From Actinomycetota bacterium (GTDB taxonomy: Bacteria > Actinomycetota > Acidimicrobiia > Spongiisociales > UBA11373): a stretch of DNA of 64,000 nucleotides. This document shows positions 45,711-58,729 of the stretch, piece by piece. Every line of letters starts with the position of its first letter. Position 1 is the first letter of the stretch. Under the pieces are notes generated by a model. The model was not told the origin of the DNA. It worked only from the letters and a program-made list of their open reading frames with translations, and searched no databases. A program made the position numbers and the translations under genes. The stretch covers positions 1 through 64,000 of the forward strand of contig JAHLKU010000005.1 of NCBI GenBank assembly GCA_020444505.1, given 5' to 3'.

Positions 45711-46420
45711 CCGACGGGCGGGCGCCGATCGTGGCGCACCTCGAGGAGCTGCGGAACCGGCTGTTCAAGGCGTCGATCGCGGTCATCGCAGGCGCCATCG
45801 TCGCCTTCGTATTCCGCAACTGGATCTTCGACTTCCTGGTGGCCCCGTACGAGGCGGCCGTGGAGGAGCGGAGCCTGGTGTTCTTCCGCCCCACCGAGGC
45901 GTTCTCGCTGTTCATGCGGATCTCGATGTACGCCGGGGTGGTGCTGGCGAGCCCGGTGGTCATCTACCAGGCCTGGAGGTTCGTCTCTCCGGCGATGACG
46001 AAGCGTGAGAAGCGATGGCTGATCCCGATCGTGGCCATCATGGTGCTGCTGTTCCTGGGCGGCATCGCCTTCGGCTACTGGTCGCTGCAGCGGGGCCTGG
46101 GCTTCCTGCTGGACTTCGGCAGCGACCGTCTCGAGCCCACCATCGGCGGCGACCACTACCTGACGTTCGCGATGCGCTTCCTCATGGTCTTCGGGTTGTC
46201 GTTCCTCTTCCCGGTGTTCCTGTTCGCCGCGGCGGCGATCGGCGTGATCGGGTGGCGGGCGCTGGCGCGAGGGCGCCGCTGGGCGGTGCTGGCCATCGTC
46301 ACCATCGGCGCCGTCGTCACCCCCTCCGGCGACCCGCTGACCCTGCTGCTGCTGTCGGTGCCGCTCTACCTGCTGTACGAAGCCGACATCTGGCTGATCA
46401 GGTTCCTGCTCCGCCGGTGA
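45707..46420 (+). CDS. tatC: Sec-independent translocase TatC
   Basis: HLEELRNRLFKASIAVIAGAIVAF, FRPTEAFSLFMRISMYAGVVLASPVVIYQ. Confidence 0.93.
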   Translation: MTDGRAPIVAHLEELRNRLFKASIAVIAGAIVAFVFRNWIFDFLVAPYEAAVEERSLVFFRPTEAFSLFMRISMYAGVVLASPVVIYQAWRFVSPAMTKREKRWLIPIVAIMVLLFLGGIAFGYWSLQRGLGFLLDFGSDRLEPTIGGDHYLTFAMRFLMVFGLSFLFPVFLFAAAAIGVIGWRALARGRRWAVLAIVTIGAVVTPSGDPLTLLLLSVPLYLLYEADIWLIRFLLRR

Positions 46421-48936
46421 GAGCGGTCGACCACCTCGCGGCGCTGCCCTTCCCCCCCGATCGGTTCCAGCGCGAGGCGGCGGAGGCGATCGATCGCGGC
46501 GAGTCGGTGGTCGTGACCGCCCCCACCGGGTCCGGCAAGACCGTCGTGGCCGAAGCCGCGATCGCTGCGGCGCTCGGCGCCGGGAGGAGGGCCGCGTACA
46601 CCACGCCGATCAAGGCGCTGTCCAACCAGAAGTACGCGGACCTGTGCGAGGCGTACGGAGAGGCACGGGTCGGCCTGCTGACCGGCGACAACTCGATCAA
46701 CGGGTCGGCCGACGTCGTGGTGATGACCACCGAGGTGCTGCGCAACATGATGTACGCCGCCAGCCCCGACCTGGCCGACCTCGGCGTGGTGATCCTGGAC
46801 GAGGTCCACTACCTGGCGGACCGGGAGCGGGGCGCGGTCTGGGAGGAGATCATCATCCACCTCGACCGCGCCGTCCCGCTCGTCTGCCTGTCCGCCACGG
46901 TGCCCAACGCCGAGGAGCTCTCCGAGTGGGTGGGGAGCCGCCGGGGCCCGACAGCGCTGGTGGTGGAGCGGCAGCGGCCCGTCCCGCTCACGCCCATGTA
47001 CCTGCTCAAGGACCGGTGGGAGGGCAACCGGCTGCGGATGCACCCGATCTTCGAGGGCGACCTCCCCAACCCCACCCTCAACCGGATGCTCAAGCAGCAT
47101 CCCGGGCGGCGCCGCTACGGCATGCCGCGGCGCTTCGAGACCGCCGAGTTCCTGGACCGGCGCGGGCTGCTGCCCGCCATCTACTTCATCTTCTCGAGAG
47201 CCGGGTGCTCCGAAGCCGCGCACCGGGTCGTCGACTTCGGGCTGCGGCTCACCTCGGGCTCCGAGGCGGCGCACATCAGAGAGGTCGCCGCCGAGCGCAC
47301 CGCCCACCTCGATCCCGCCGACCTGGCCGTGCTCGGGTACGGCCGATGGGTGGACGATCTGGCGGCAGGGGTGGCGCCCCATCACGCCGGCCTCATCCCG
47401 GCCTTCAAGGAGACCGCGGAGGCGCTGTTCGCCGCCGGCCTCGTGCGGCTGGTCTTCGCCACCGAGACCCTGGCGCTCGGGATCAACATGCCTGCCCGCT
47501 CGGTAGTGCTGGAGAGCATGAGCAAGTACACCGGGGACGGCCACGAGACGCTCACCCCCGGCACATTCACCCAGTTGACCGGACGCGCCGGGAGGCGGGG
47601 CATCGACGACCGCGGCACCGCCGTCGTGCTCCACTCGGGCTACGTGCCGTTCCCCGAGGTCGCCGGGATCGCCGGGCCGGGCGGCCACCCGCTGCAGTCG
47701 TCGTTCCGCCCCACGTACAACATGGCCGTGAACCTGATCGCCACCTATCCCAGGGAGGAGGCCGAGACGCTGCTCGACGCCTCCTTCGCCCAGTACCGGG
47801 ACGCCCGGCGCCGCCGCCACCTGGAGCGCCGCATCGCCGAGGGACGCGAGCGCGTCGCGCGCCTCCGGGACGAGGCCGAGTGCGAGCGGGGTGACGTCTG
47901 GGCGCTGCTCGATGCCGGGGGACCGCGGGCCAGGGTCCGGATGGAGCGCCTGGCAGCCGCCTGCACCGCCGGCGACGTCGTGGAGTGGCACCACCACGGC
48001 CGCGAGCGCCGGCACGTGGTCGTGGCGCGCGGGACCGGCAAGCGCCCCCGCCTGCTGCTGGTGTCCGCCGACGCCCACCTGGTGCGGCTCGCCCCCGAGC
48101 GGTTGCCGGAGGACGCAGCCATCGTCGGGCGCATCACCCTCGACGCCCCGTTCCGGCCGCGCGACGCCGCCTACCGCCACCGGCTCGCCGAGCGGCTCCG
48201 CGCCTGGCGGCCCGATGGCCCGGCCCGGCGCCCCCATCTCACCGACGACGACCCCGACGGCGCCGCCGGGTGCCCGGATGCCGCCTCGCACCTCGCCGCC
48301 GCCCGGGAGGCGCGCCGCCTCGCCAAGCGGGTCGAGCGGGACGAGCGCCGCCTCGCCGGCGCCTCCGGAGGCATGGTCCCCCGGTTCCACGCCATCCTCG
48401 GGCTGCTGGGGGAGTGGGGCTACGTTCGGGATTGGCGGCTCACCGCGCGAGGCTCCCGCCTGCGCGCCGTCTACAACGAGCTCGACCTGGTGCTCACCGA
48501 AGCCCTCGACGACGGGCTGTTCGACGGGCTGGATGCCGCCGAGTTCGCAGCGCTCGGGTCGGTGTTCACCTTCGAGCCCAGGAGCCGCGACGAGGACGAG
48601 ACCGGCCTGCCGACGCCGGAGGTCGACGCACGGGCGGCCCGGGTCCGGGCGCTGTGGGAACGGCTCCGAGCCGACGAGGCGCGGCTCGGGCTGCCGGTCA
48701 CCCGCGCTCCCGAGGCAGGGTTCGCCGCGATTGCGTACCGTTGGGCGGCGGGAGAGACCCTCGAGGACCTGTTCGGAGACGACGCCTTCGGTGTGGGGGA
48801 CTTCGTGCGCAACTGCCGGCAACTCATCGATCTGCTCCGCCAGATCGGCGAGGCCGCGCCGGGGCTGTCCGATTCGGCACGCGCCTCCGTCCGTCTGCTC
48901 GACCGCGGCGTGGTGGCGGCGGTGGGTGTGACATGA
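46417..48936 (+). CDS. helY: Ski2/Mtr4-like DEAD/DEAH-box helicase (HelY)
   Basis: TAPTGSGKTVVAE, DEVHYLADRERGAVWEE, QLTGRAGRRGID; position after tatC. Confidence 0.9.
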   Translation: MRAVDHLAALPFPPDRFQREAAEAIDRGESVVVTAPTGSGKTVVAEAAIAAALGAGRRAAYTTPIKALSNQKYADLCEAYGEARVGLLTGDNSINGSADVVVMTTEVLRNMMYAASPDLADLGVVILDEVHYLADRERGAVWEEIIIHLDRAVPLVCLSATVPNAEELSEWVGSRRGPTALVVERQRPVPLTPMYLLKDRWEGNRLRMHPIFEGDLPNPTLNRMLKQHPGRRRYGMPRRFETAEFLDRRGLLPAIYFIFSRAGCSEAAHRVVDFGLRLTSGSEAAHIREVAAERTAHLDPADLAVLGYGRWVDDLAAGVAPHHAGLIPAFKETAEALFAAGLVRLVFATETLALGINMPARSVVLESMSKYTGDGHETLTPGTFTQLTGRAGRRGIDDRGTAVVLHSGYVPFPEVAGIAGPGGHPLQSSFRPTYNMAVNLIATYPREEAETLLDASFAQYRDARRRRHLERRIAEGRERVARLRDEAECERGDVWALLDAGGPRARVRMERLAAACTAGDVVEWHHHGRERRHVVVARGTGKRPRLLLVSADAHLVRLAPERLPEDAAIVGRITLDAPFRPRDAAYRHRLAERLRAWRPDGPARRPHLTDDDPDGAAGCPDAASHLAAAREARRLAKRVERDERRLAGASGGMVPRFHAILGLLGEWGYVRDWRLTARGSRLRAVYNELDLVLTEALDDGLFDGLDAAEFAALGSVFTFEPRSRDEDETGLPTPEVDARAARVRALWERLRADEARLGLPVTRAPEAGFAAIAYRWAAGETLEDLFGDDAFGVGDFVRNCRQLIDLLRQIGEAAPGLSDSARASVRLLDRGVVAAVGVT

Positions 48937-49823
48937 CCTGGTGGGCGCTCGTCAACCCGGGGGCCGGCAACGGCGCAGCCGAGGCCGACCTCGCAGCGCG
49001 GATCCGCGCCGCGCTCGCCGACCACGACGTGGACGCCACGATCCACGTGACCCTGTCGGCCGACCACCTCCGGGATCTGGTGCGGCGCGGCGCCGAGGAA
49101 GGCGCCACCCGGTTCCTCGCCGTGGGTGGGGACGGCACGGCCAGTCTGGTCACCGATGCCCTCATGCACCTCCCGTGGGACGAGCCGCCCACCCTCGGCA
49201 TCCTCCCCGCCGGCTCCGGGAGCGATTTCGTCCGCACCTTCGGGTTCTCCCAGAAGCTCGAGGAGACCGTGCGCCACCTCACCGGCGACGAGGCCTACCT
49301 GGTGGACGTCGGTCGCCTCGAAGGCTCCTGGGGGGTCAGGCACTTCCTGAACGTGGCCGACGTCGGGGTGCTGGCGGCCACGGTGGAGCGGGCCGAACGC
49401 ATGACGAGGCGCTGGGGCGCCCTCCGCTACAAGCTGGCGTTCTGGCTGGCGCTCCCCGGGTTCGCCAAGGGCCCCATCTCGGTGCGGACCGAGCGGCGTG
49501 CCTTCGAGGGAGAGGCGATCACCGTCGTGCTCGCCAACGGCCAGTACTTCGGGGCCGGGGTGAACATCGCCCCCCGGGCCACCCTGATGGACGGCGTGCT
49601 CGACGTGCAGGTGTTCACGGTGTCCAAGGCGCGGATCCCCCTGCTCTACCGCAAGGCGACGCGCGGGCTGCACCTCGGCGACCCCGGCGTGCAGCGCTAC
49701 CGGGCCGCCGAGGTGACCGTCGAGACCTCCTCGCCGTGGCCGATCGAGGTGGACGGCGACTACCTGGGGGAGACCCCGGTGCGGGTCTCGGTGCTCCCCG
49801 GGGCGCTCCGGTTCAAGATCTGA
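48933..49823 (+). CDS. Diacylglycerol kinase-family lipid kinase
   Basis: VNPGAGNGAAEADLAARI, VGGDGTASLVTDAL, LPAGSGSDFVRTFG. Confidence 0.88.
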   Translation: MTWWALVNPGAGNGAAEADLAARIRAALADHDVDATIHVTLSADHLRDLVRRGAEEGATRFLAVGGDGTASLVTDALMHLPWDEPPTLGILPAGSGSDFVRTFGFSQKLEETVRHLTGDEAYLVDVGRLEGSWGVRHFLNVADVGVLAATVERAERMTRRWGALRYKLAFWLALPGFAKGPISVRTERRAFEGEAITVVLANGQYFGAGVNIAPRATLMDGVLDVQVFTVSKARIPLLYRKATRGLHLGDPGVQRYRAAEVTVETSSPWPIEVDGDYLGETPVRVSVLPGALRFKI

Positions 49824-49875
49824 CGCACGCGCGCCGGGCGGCGATATACTCCCGGCGCTTCCACAGGAGAGACGC

Positions 49876-50301
49876 ATGGCAGCGGCCGACAACGGCGCAG
49901 ACCTCGACGAGGAATGGCTCGACGAAGAGCCCGAGGACCTCGACGAAGCGGACCTGGACGAGGACATCGACGAGGACATCGACGACCTCGACGAAGGCGT
50001 CGACGACTCCGACGACGACCTCGACGACTCCGACGACGACTCCGACGACGACGAAGGCGCCGAGACCCTCGACAAGCTCGAGGAAGAGGAACTCGAGATG
50101 CTCACGGAGGACGAGGCCGCCGAGTCGCTCCCCGTGGACGAGGCCGAGGAGCTCCGCCAGATCCGCCGTGAGGCGATCGCGCTCGACGCCGGGGCGGAGG
50201 ACCTCCACGACGACGAGTTCGTATGCTCGTCGTGCTTCCTGGTGAAGCGCACCAGCCAGCTGGCCAACAAGCGCAAGAAGCTCTGCCGCGACTGCGTCTA
50301 G
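49876..50301 (+). CDS. DUF4193-family acidic zinc-finger protein
   Basis: Very Asp/Glu-rich N-terminus, C-terminal DEFVCSSCFLVKRTSQLANKRKKLCRDC; TATACT promoter and SD aggaga. Confidence 0.82.
   Translation: MAAADNGADLDEEWLDEEPEDLDEADLDEDIDEDIDDLDEGVDDSDDDLDDSDDDSDDDEGAETLDKLEEEELEMLTEDEAAESLPVDEAEELRQIRREAIALDAGAEDLHDDEFVCSSCFLVKRTSQLANKRKKLCRDCV
49980..50060. repeat. GAC/GACGACTCC codon repeat encoding poly-acidic tract
   Basis: gacgactccgacgacgacctcgacgactccgacgacgactccgacgacgac. Confidence 0.75.
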
Positions 50302-50332
50302 GCCCCTCGGCGCACCGCTACGCTGGCGCCCC

Positions 50333-50812
50333 ATGGACGTCGCCGCCCGCACCGCCGCCGCCGCCGACCTGCCCGAGCTCGAACGCCTCTACCGCCTGCT
50401 GGAGGCGGAGATGGCGCTCCTGGAGCCGGTCTGGCCGCTGGCAGACGGGTTGCCGGAGCCGGCCGCCGAAGCCCTCGATGCCGCCCGCACCGACCCCACC
50501 GCCACGCTGGTGGTGGGCACCATCGACGGCGTGGCCGTCGGCTTCCTCCTCGGCCGCAGCGAGCCGATGACGCCGCAGGCCGCCGGGGCCCGGACCGGAT
50601 CGGTCCGGCTGGTGTTCACCGAGGAGCCGGCGCGCCGGGTGGGAGTGGGCGAGGCCATGCTCGGCGCCTACCTGGCGGCCGCACGTGCCGAGGGCATCAC
50701 CCTGTTCGACGCCCACGTCACGCCGGGCCAGCGTGCCACCAAGAACTTCTTCGAGTCGAACGGGTTCTCGGCGCGCAGCATCGTGATGCACCACGGGGGA
50801 GGCGGCCGGTGA
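50333..50812 (+). CDS. GNAT N-acetyltransferase
   Basis: LVFTEEPARRVGVGEAMLGAYLAAARAEG, HVTPGQRATKNFFESNGF; TACGCT 8 nt upstream. Confidence 0.82.
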   Translation: MDVAARTAAAADLPELERLYRLLEAEMALLEPVWPLADGLPEPAAEALDAARTDPTATLVVGTIDGVAVGFLLGRSEPMTPQAAGARTGSVRLVFTEEPARRVGVGEAMLGAYLAAARAEGITLFDAHVTPGQRATKNFFESNGFSARSIVMHHGGGGR

Positions 50813-52164
50813 CCACCACCGTCCCCGCCGCGGAGGTGGCGGATCTGCTCCGCACCTTGATCCGGAACCGCTGCGTGAACGACGGCACCCCCGATTCCGG
50901 GCACGAGCACCGCTCGGCGGCGACGCTCACCTCCTACCTGGGCGAGCCGGAAGCGCGCTTCGAGCCGCATCCCGGGCGGGTCAGCGCCCTGTGGCGGGTC
51001 CCCGGCACCCGACCCGGCGCGCCGCGCCTGCTGCTGCTCGGCCACACCGACGTCGTGCCGGTCAGCGAGGCGGGGTGGTCCGTGGATCCCTTCGAGGCCG
51101 TCGAACGGGACGGGTTCATCTGGGGGAGGGGCGCCGTCGACATGCTCAATCAGACCGCCTCCATGGCGGCCGTGATGCGACGCCACCTCACGGGGGAGGC
51201 CCCACCGCTCCCCGGCGACCTGCTGTTCCTCGCCGTCGCCGACGAGGAGGCGGGAGGCAAACTGGGCGCCGGCCACCTCACCGAGCACCACTGGGAGCAG
51301 GTGGCCTCGGAGTACGTGCTCACCGAGATCGGCGCCCCGATGCTCGCCGGCGCCGAGGGCCCGGGGCTCCCGGTGACCACGGCCGAGAAGGGCCCGCACT
51401 GGCGGGTGGTGCGTGCGCGCGGCGTGCCGGGCCACGGCAGCCAGCCGTACGGCACCGCCAACGCCCTCGTGCCGCTCGCCGATGCGATCGCCAGGCTCGG
51501 GGATGCCCCGATGCCGGTGCTGATCTCCGACGAGTGGCGCGCCTTCGTGGAGGCATGGGCGCCCGGCCCCGCCCTGGCGGCCCGGCTGCTCGACCCCGAC
51601 CTGATCGACGGCGCCGTGGAGGACCTCGCCGCCGACGACCCCGGCTTCGCCAGGTGGGTGCACGCCTGCACCCACCTCACCGTCAGCCCCAACACCCTCC
51701 ATGCCGGGGTGAAGGCCAACGTGGTGCCCGACGCCGCCGAGGCCGAAGTGGACGTGCGCCTGCTGCCCGGGCAGGAGACCTCCGACCTCCTCGACCACTT
51801 CCGCAAGGTGCTCGGTCCCGACGCCGTGGACGACCTGGAGATCGTCGAGGTGGAGTCCTCGGTCGCCGGCGGCTCTGCACCCGAGGGGCCGCTGTGGGAG
51901 GCGATCGGGGATGCGCTCGAGGCGGTGGCCGGGCACCGCCGCATGCTCCCGACGCTGATCCCGGTGGCCACCGACGCCCGCTACTTCCGCCGCAGGGGGT
52001 CGGTCGCCTACGGCACGGCCGTGTTCGACGACCGGGTCGGCTTCGGCGACCTGCTGTCCATGTTCCACGGCCACGACGAGCGGGTCAGCGAGGCCTCCCT
52101 GGGCCTGACCGCCGACCACCTGGCGCGGACGGTCGCCCGGTTCGGGGAGCTGACGGAGGCGTGA
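50809..52164 (+). CDS. M20-family metallopeptidase/deacetylase
   Basis: LLLLGHTDVVPVSEAGWSVDPFE, WGRGAVDMLNQTA, VADEEAGGKLGA. Confidence 0.9.
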   Translation: MTTTVPAAEVADLLRTLIRNRCVNDGTPDSGHEHRSAATLTSYLGEPEARFEPHPGRVSALWRVPGTRPGAPRLLLLGHTDVVPVSEAGWSVDPFEAVERDGFIWGRGAVDMLNQTASMAAVMRRHLTGEAPPLPGDLLFLAVADEEAGGKLGAGHLTEHHWEQVASEYVLTEIGAPMLAGAEGPGLPVTTAEKGPHWRVVRARGVPGHGSQPYGTANALVPLADAIARLGDAPMPVLISDEWRAFVEAWAPGPALAARLLDPDLIDGAVEDLAADDPGFARWVHACTHLTVSPNTLHAGVKANVVPDAAEAEVDVRLLPGQETSDLLDHFRKVLGPDAVDDLEIVEVESSVAGGSAPEGPLWEAIGDALEAVAGHRRMLPTLIPVATDARYFRRRGSVAYGTAVFDDRVGFGDLLSMFHGHDERVSEASLGLTADHLARTVARFGELTEA

Positions 52165-52934
52165 CCGGCACCGTCGTGCTCGACGTCGACGGCGTGCTGC
52201 TCCTCGGTGGGGAGCCCATCGCCGGGTCCGGCGAGGCGATGGCGGAACTGGAGGCGGCCGGGCTCCGGCTGGTGGTGGCCACCAACAACGCCACCCGCAC
52301 CCCCGCCTACGCCTCGGAGCGAATCGCCCGCCTCACCGGGTACCGGCTCGACCCCTCCCGGATCGTCACCTCGACCATGGCCATCGGGCGCATGCTGCGC
52401 CCAGGCGACGAGCCCGTCTACCCGATGGCCGAGCCGGGCATGGCAGAGACGCTGCGAGACGGCGGCGTCGCCGTCACCGGCGACCCGGCCGCCGCCGGGA
52501 CCGTCGCGGTGGGCCTCGATCGGTCGTTCGACTACGACCGCGTGACGGCGGCGGCGCGTGCCATCCACCGCGGGGCGCGCTTCATCGCCAGCAACACCGA
52601 TGCCACGTTCCCCACCCCGCAGGGCCCTGCGCCCGGCGCCGGCGCCATGGTCGCCGCCGTCGCCACCGCCTCCGGCGTCACCCCCGACGTCGCAGGCAAG
52701 CCGCACCGGCCGATGATCGAGACGGTGGCGCCGCTGCTCGCCGACGGGCCCGTGTGGATGGTGGGCGACCGCCCCGAGACCGACATGGCGTTCGCCGTCG
52801 CCGCCGGCTGGACATCGGTGCTGGCGCTCAGCGGGGTGACCGCGCGGGCCTCCGACGTCCCCGCGGGGTTGGAGCCCGCGCTGGTGATCGACCGGCTGGC
52901 CGACCTTCCTGCGCTCCTGGCTCAGCTGCGGTAG
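52161..52934 (+). CDS. HAD-IIA (NagD-like) phosphatase
   Basis: VVLDVDGVLLLGGEPIAGSGEAMAEL, VATNNATRTP, MVGDRPETDMAFAVAAGW. Confidence 0.88.
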   Translation: MTGTVVLDVDGVLLLGGEPIAGSGEAMAELEAAGLRLVVATNNATRTPAYASERIARLTGYRLDPSRIVTSTMAIGRMLRPGDEPVYPMAEPGMAETLRDGGVAVTGDPAAAGTVAVGLDRSFDYDRVTAAARAIHRGARFIASNTDATFPTPQGPAPGAGAMVAAVATASGVTPDVAGKPHRPMIETVAPLLADGPVWMVGDRPETDMAFAVAAGWTSVLALSGVTARASDVPAGLEPALVIDRLADLPALLAQLR

Positions 52935-53653
52935 GCAGCCGCCCCGCCGGACGCCGTCCTGGCCAGGAGCCACCGCCGGAACGGCAGCGTGAGCAGGGCT
53001 CCGAAGCCGAAACCCACCACGTGCGCCTCCCAGGCGATGCCCGATTCCTCGCCGGCGAGCAGGAACTGGCTGAGGAACCAGACCCCCAGGTAGACGATCG
53101 ACGGGATCGCCACCACCCACACCACGATCCAGGTGAGCACCCTGTGGCGGGGGAACAGCACCACGTAGGCCCCCATGACACCGGCGATGGCCCCGCTGGC
53201 GCCCACCAACGGGACGGTCGCATCGGGGTTGGCGACCACGAAGCCGGCGGTGGCCGCCAGCCCGGCGGCCAGGTAGACGAGCAGGTAGGCCGGGGTCCCG
53301 TATGCCTCCTCGACGTTGTTGCCGAAGATCCACAAGCTCCACATGTTCAGCGCCAGGTGGGCGATGCCGCCGTGGAGGAAGATCGAGGCGACCGCGGCGA
53401 ACCAGACGTTCTTGTCCGGGAACACCTCACGCCCCAGCGGGCGCTCGACGCACGGGCCGTTGACCTCCTGGATGTCGAGGGGGTCGCCCGTGGTGAGCTC
53501 GCAGGCGATGGCCGCGTGCCGGTAGGCGAACTCGGCCGCCTCCGCGTCGTCCTGTGGCTGCAGCCCGAAGTACACCAGCACGTTGACGGCGATCAGCGCC
53601 CAGGTGGCGATCGGCCGGATGGCCGTGGGGTTGACGTCTCGGATGGGGAACAA
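52922..53653 (-). CDS. Rhomboid-family intramembrane serine protease
   Basis: ASIFLHGGIAHLALNMWSLWIFGNNVE, GASGAIAGVMGAYVVLFPRHRV; TTG start. Confidence 0.9.
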   Translation of the reverse strand: MFPIRDVNPTAIRPIATWALIAVNVLVYFGLQPQDDAEAAEFAYRHAAIACELTTGDPLDIQEVNGPCVERPLGREVFPDKNVWFAAVASIFLHGGIAHLALNMWSLWIFGNNVEEAYGTPAYLLVYLAAGLAATAGFVVANPDATVPLVGASGAIAGVMGAYVVLFPRHRVLTWIVVWVVAIPSIVYLGVWFLSQFLLAGEESGIAWEAHVVGFGFGALLTLPFRRWLLARTASGGAAAYRS

Positions 53654-53691
53654 GGCGCCGTCCTGTCCTCGGGGGCGGCGATAATGCCCGC

Positions 53692-53829
53692 ATGGATACT
53701 ACGCACGTGGATCTCCTGCTCCGGGACCTGGACGCAACAGACCCGGCGGACGCCGCCGACCTCGCCGTCGCCGTCGCCGACCTGCTCGGAGAGGTCCTCG
53801 ACCGCCCCGAGGCGGAGGGCCCGGCCTGA
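53692..53829 (+). CDS. 45-aa microprotein MDTTHVDLLLRDLDATDPADAADLAVAVADLLGEVLDRPEAEGPA
   Basis: GATAAT 6 nt before ATG; located between HAD phosphatase and tlyA; stop overlaps proposed tlyA CTG. Confidence 0.65.
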   Translation: MDTTHVDLLLRDLDATDPADAADLAVAVADLLGEVLDRPEAEGPA

Positions 53830-54605
53830 CCCGCCGCCGTCTCGACACCGAGCTGGTGCGCCGCGGCCTCGCGCCGTCGCGCACCGCAGCCCGGCGCGCC
53901 ATCGAGGAGTCGCGGGTACGGGTGGCGGGCGTCGCCGAGCCGCGTGCCGCCAGCCTCGTCGACCCGGCGACACCGGTGACGGTGGTCGAGCCCGGCCCGG
54001 AGTGGGCGGGACGGGGCGGAGAGAAGCTCGCTGCCGCGGTGGAGGCCTTCGATGTGGACGTCTCCGGGCGGCGGTGCCTGGATGTGGGTGCCTCCACCGG
54101 CGGCTTCACCGACGTCCTCCTCCACCACGGCGCCGCCTCGGTGACCGCGCTCGACGTGGGCTACGGCCAGCTCGTGTGGCGGCTCCAGACGGATCCGCGC
54201 GTGACGGTGGTCGATCGCACCAACTTCCGCCACGCCGACCTCGACACCCTCGGCGCCCCGTTCGAGGTCGTCGTCATGGACGTCTCGTTCATCTCGGTGG
54301 CGCTGCTCGCCGCGCGGCTCGCCGCCGCCGGCGCACCCGGCACCGACTACGTGGTGCTGGTGAAGCCGCAGTTCGAGGTGGGGAAGGGGCTCGTCGGCAA
54401 GGGCGGCGTCATCACCGACCCTGCGCTCCACCGCGAAGCGATCCGCCTGGCCGCCACCGCCCTCGACCGCGCCGGGCTGGGAGCCCTCGGCCTCATCCGC
54501 TCGCCGATCGAGGGCGCCAAGGGCAACCGGGAGTTCCTCCTCCACCTGCGCCCCGGGCCTTCGTCCGAGCTTTCTGGCATGCTTGCCGACGTGACCGCGC
54601 CATGA
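53826..54605 (+). CDS. tlyA: TlyA-family rRNA 2'-O-methyltransferase
   Basis: S4 domain followed by CLDVGASTGGFTDVLLHHGA; only CTG at 53826 restores the RRRLDTELVRRGL S4 start (track start is GTG 53856). Confidence 0.85.
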   Translation: MTRRRLDTELVRRGLAPSRTAARRAIEESRVRVAGVAEPRAASLVDPATPVTVVEPGPEWAGRGGEKLAAAVEAFDVDVSGRRCLDVGASTGGFTDVLLHHGAASVTALDVGYGQLVWRLQTDPRVTVVDRTNFRHADLDTLGAPFEVVVMDVSFISVALLAARLAAAGAPGTDYVVLVKPQFEVGKGLVGKGGVITDPALHREAIRLAATALDRAGLGALGLIRSPIEGAKGNREFLLHLRPGPSSELSGMLADVTAP

Positions 54606-55427
54606 AGATCGCCATCGTGCTCCACCCGTTCCGCTCCGAGGCGGCCGACGTCGCCGCGGGGTTCGTGGCGCAGGCCCAGGCCCGCGGCCACCTCGTCGAG
54701 ATCGCCGAGTCGGACGCAGGCCGGGTCCCGGCCGCCGCCGTGCGGCCCGACGGCGCCGCGATCGCCGCCGACCTCGTGGTCGGTGTCGGCGGCGACGGCA
54801 CGGTGATCGAGGCACTGCGGCAGGGCATCACGGCCGACGCTCCGGTGATGGGCGTCAACGCAGGCCACATGGGCTTCCTCACCGAGATCGAGCCGGCCCG
54901 GATCCCCGAGGCCCTCGACGCCATCGAGAGCGGCCGGTACCTCCTGTCGGAGCGCATGACGCTCGAGGCGCGCGTCGCCGGCAGCGAGCCCCGCCTCGCC
55001 ATCAACGACGCCGTCATCGAGAAAACCGTCACCCAGCACGTGATCCGCGTCGCCGCCTGGGTCGGCGACGACCGCCTCATCGGGTACCGCGCCGACGGGG
55101 TCGTCGTCGCCACCCCCACCGGGTCGACGGCCTACAACTTCTCGGCGGGCGGCCCCCTGGTCGACCCCGAGCTCGACGCACTCGTCGTGACCCCGGTCGC
55201 GCCGCACACGCTGTTCGGCAGGCCGCTCGTGTTCGGCCCCGAGGTGCTGCTCCGCTTCGAGGTGGAGGGGGACCGCACCGCCCGGATCAACCTGGACGGG
55301 CGCTCATGGTGCGAGCTGGAGCCCGGGGATTCCGTCGAGGTCGTGCGGGCCGCGCAGCGCATCCGGTTCCTCCGGCTGGCCCCGCGCAACTTCGCCCGCT
55401 CCGTCCGAGAGAAGTTCCACCTGCACG

Positions 55428-55435
<8 letters not shown>
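54602..55435 (+). CDS. nadK: NAD kinase
   Basis: VVGVGGDGTVIEALR, GVNAGHMGFLTEI, TPTGSTAYNFSAGGP. Confidence 0.93.

Positions 55436-58728
<3,293 letters not shown>

Positions 58729-58729
<1 letters not shown>

Noticed and set aside
46366-48822. 818-aa minus-strand ORF opposite helY
   Set aside because: Shadow ORF; helicase motifs are on the plus strand.
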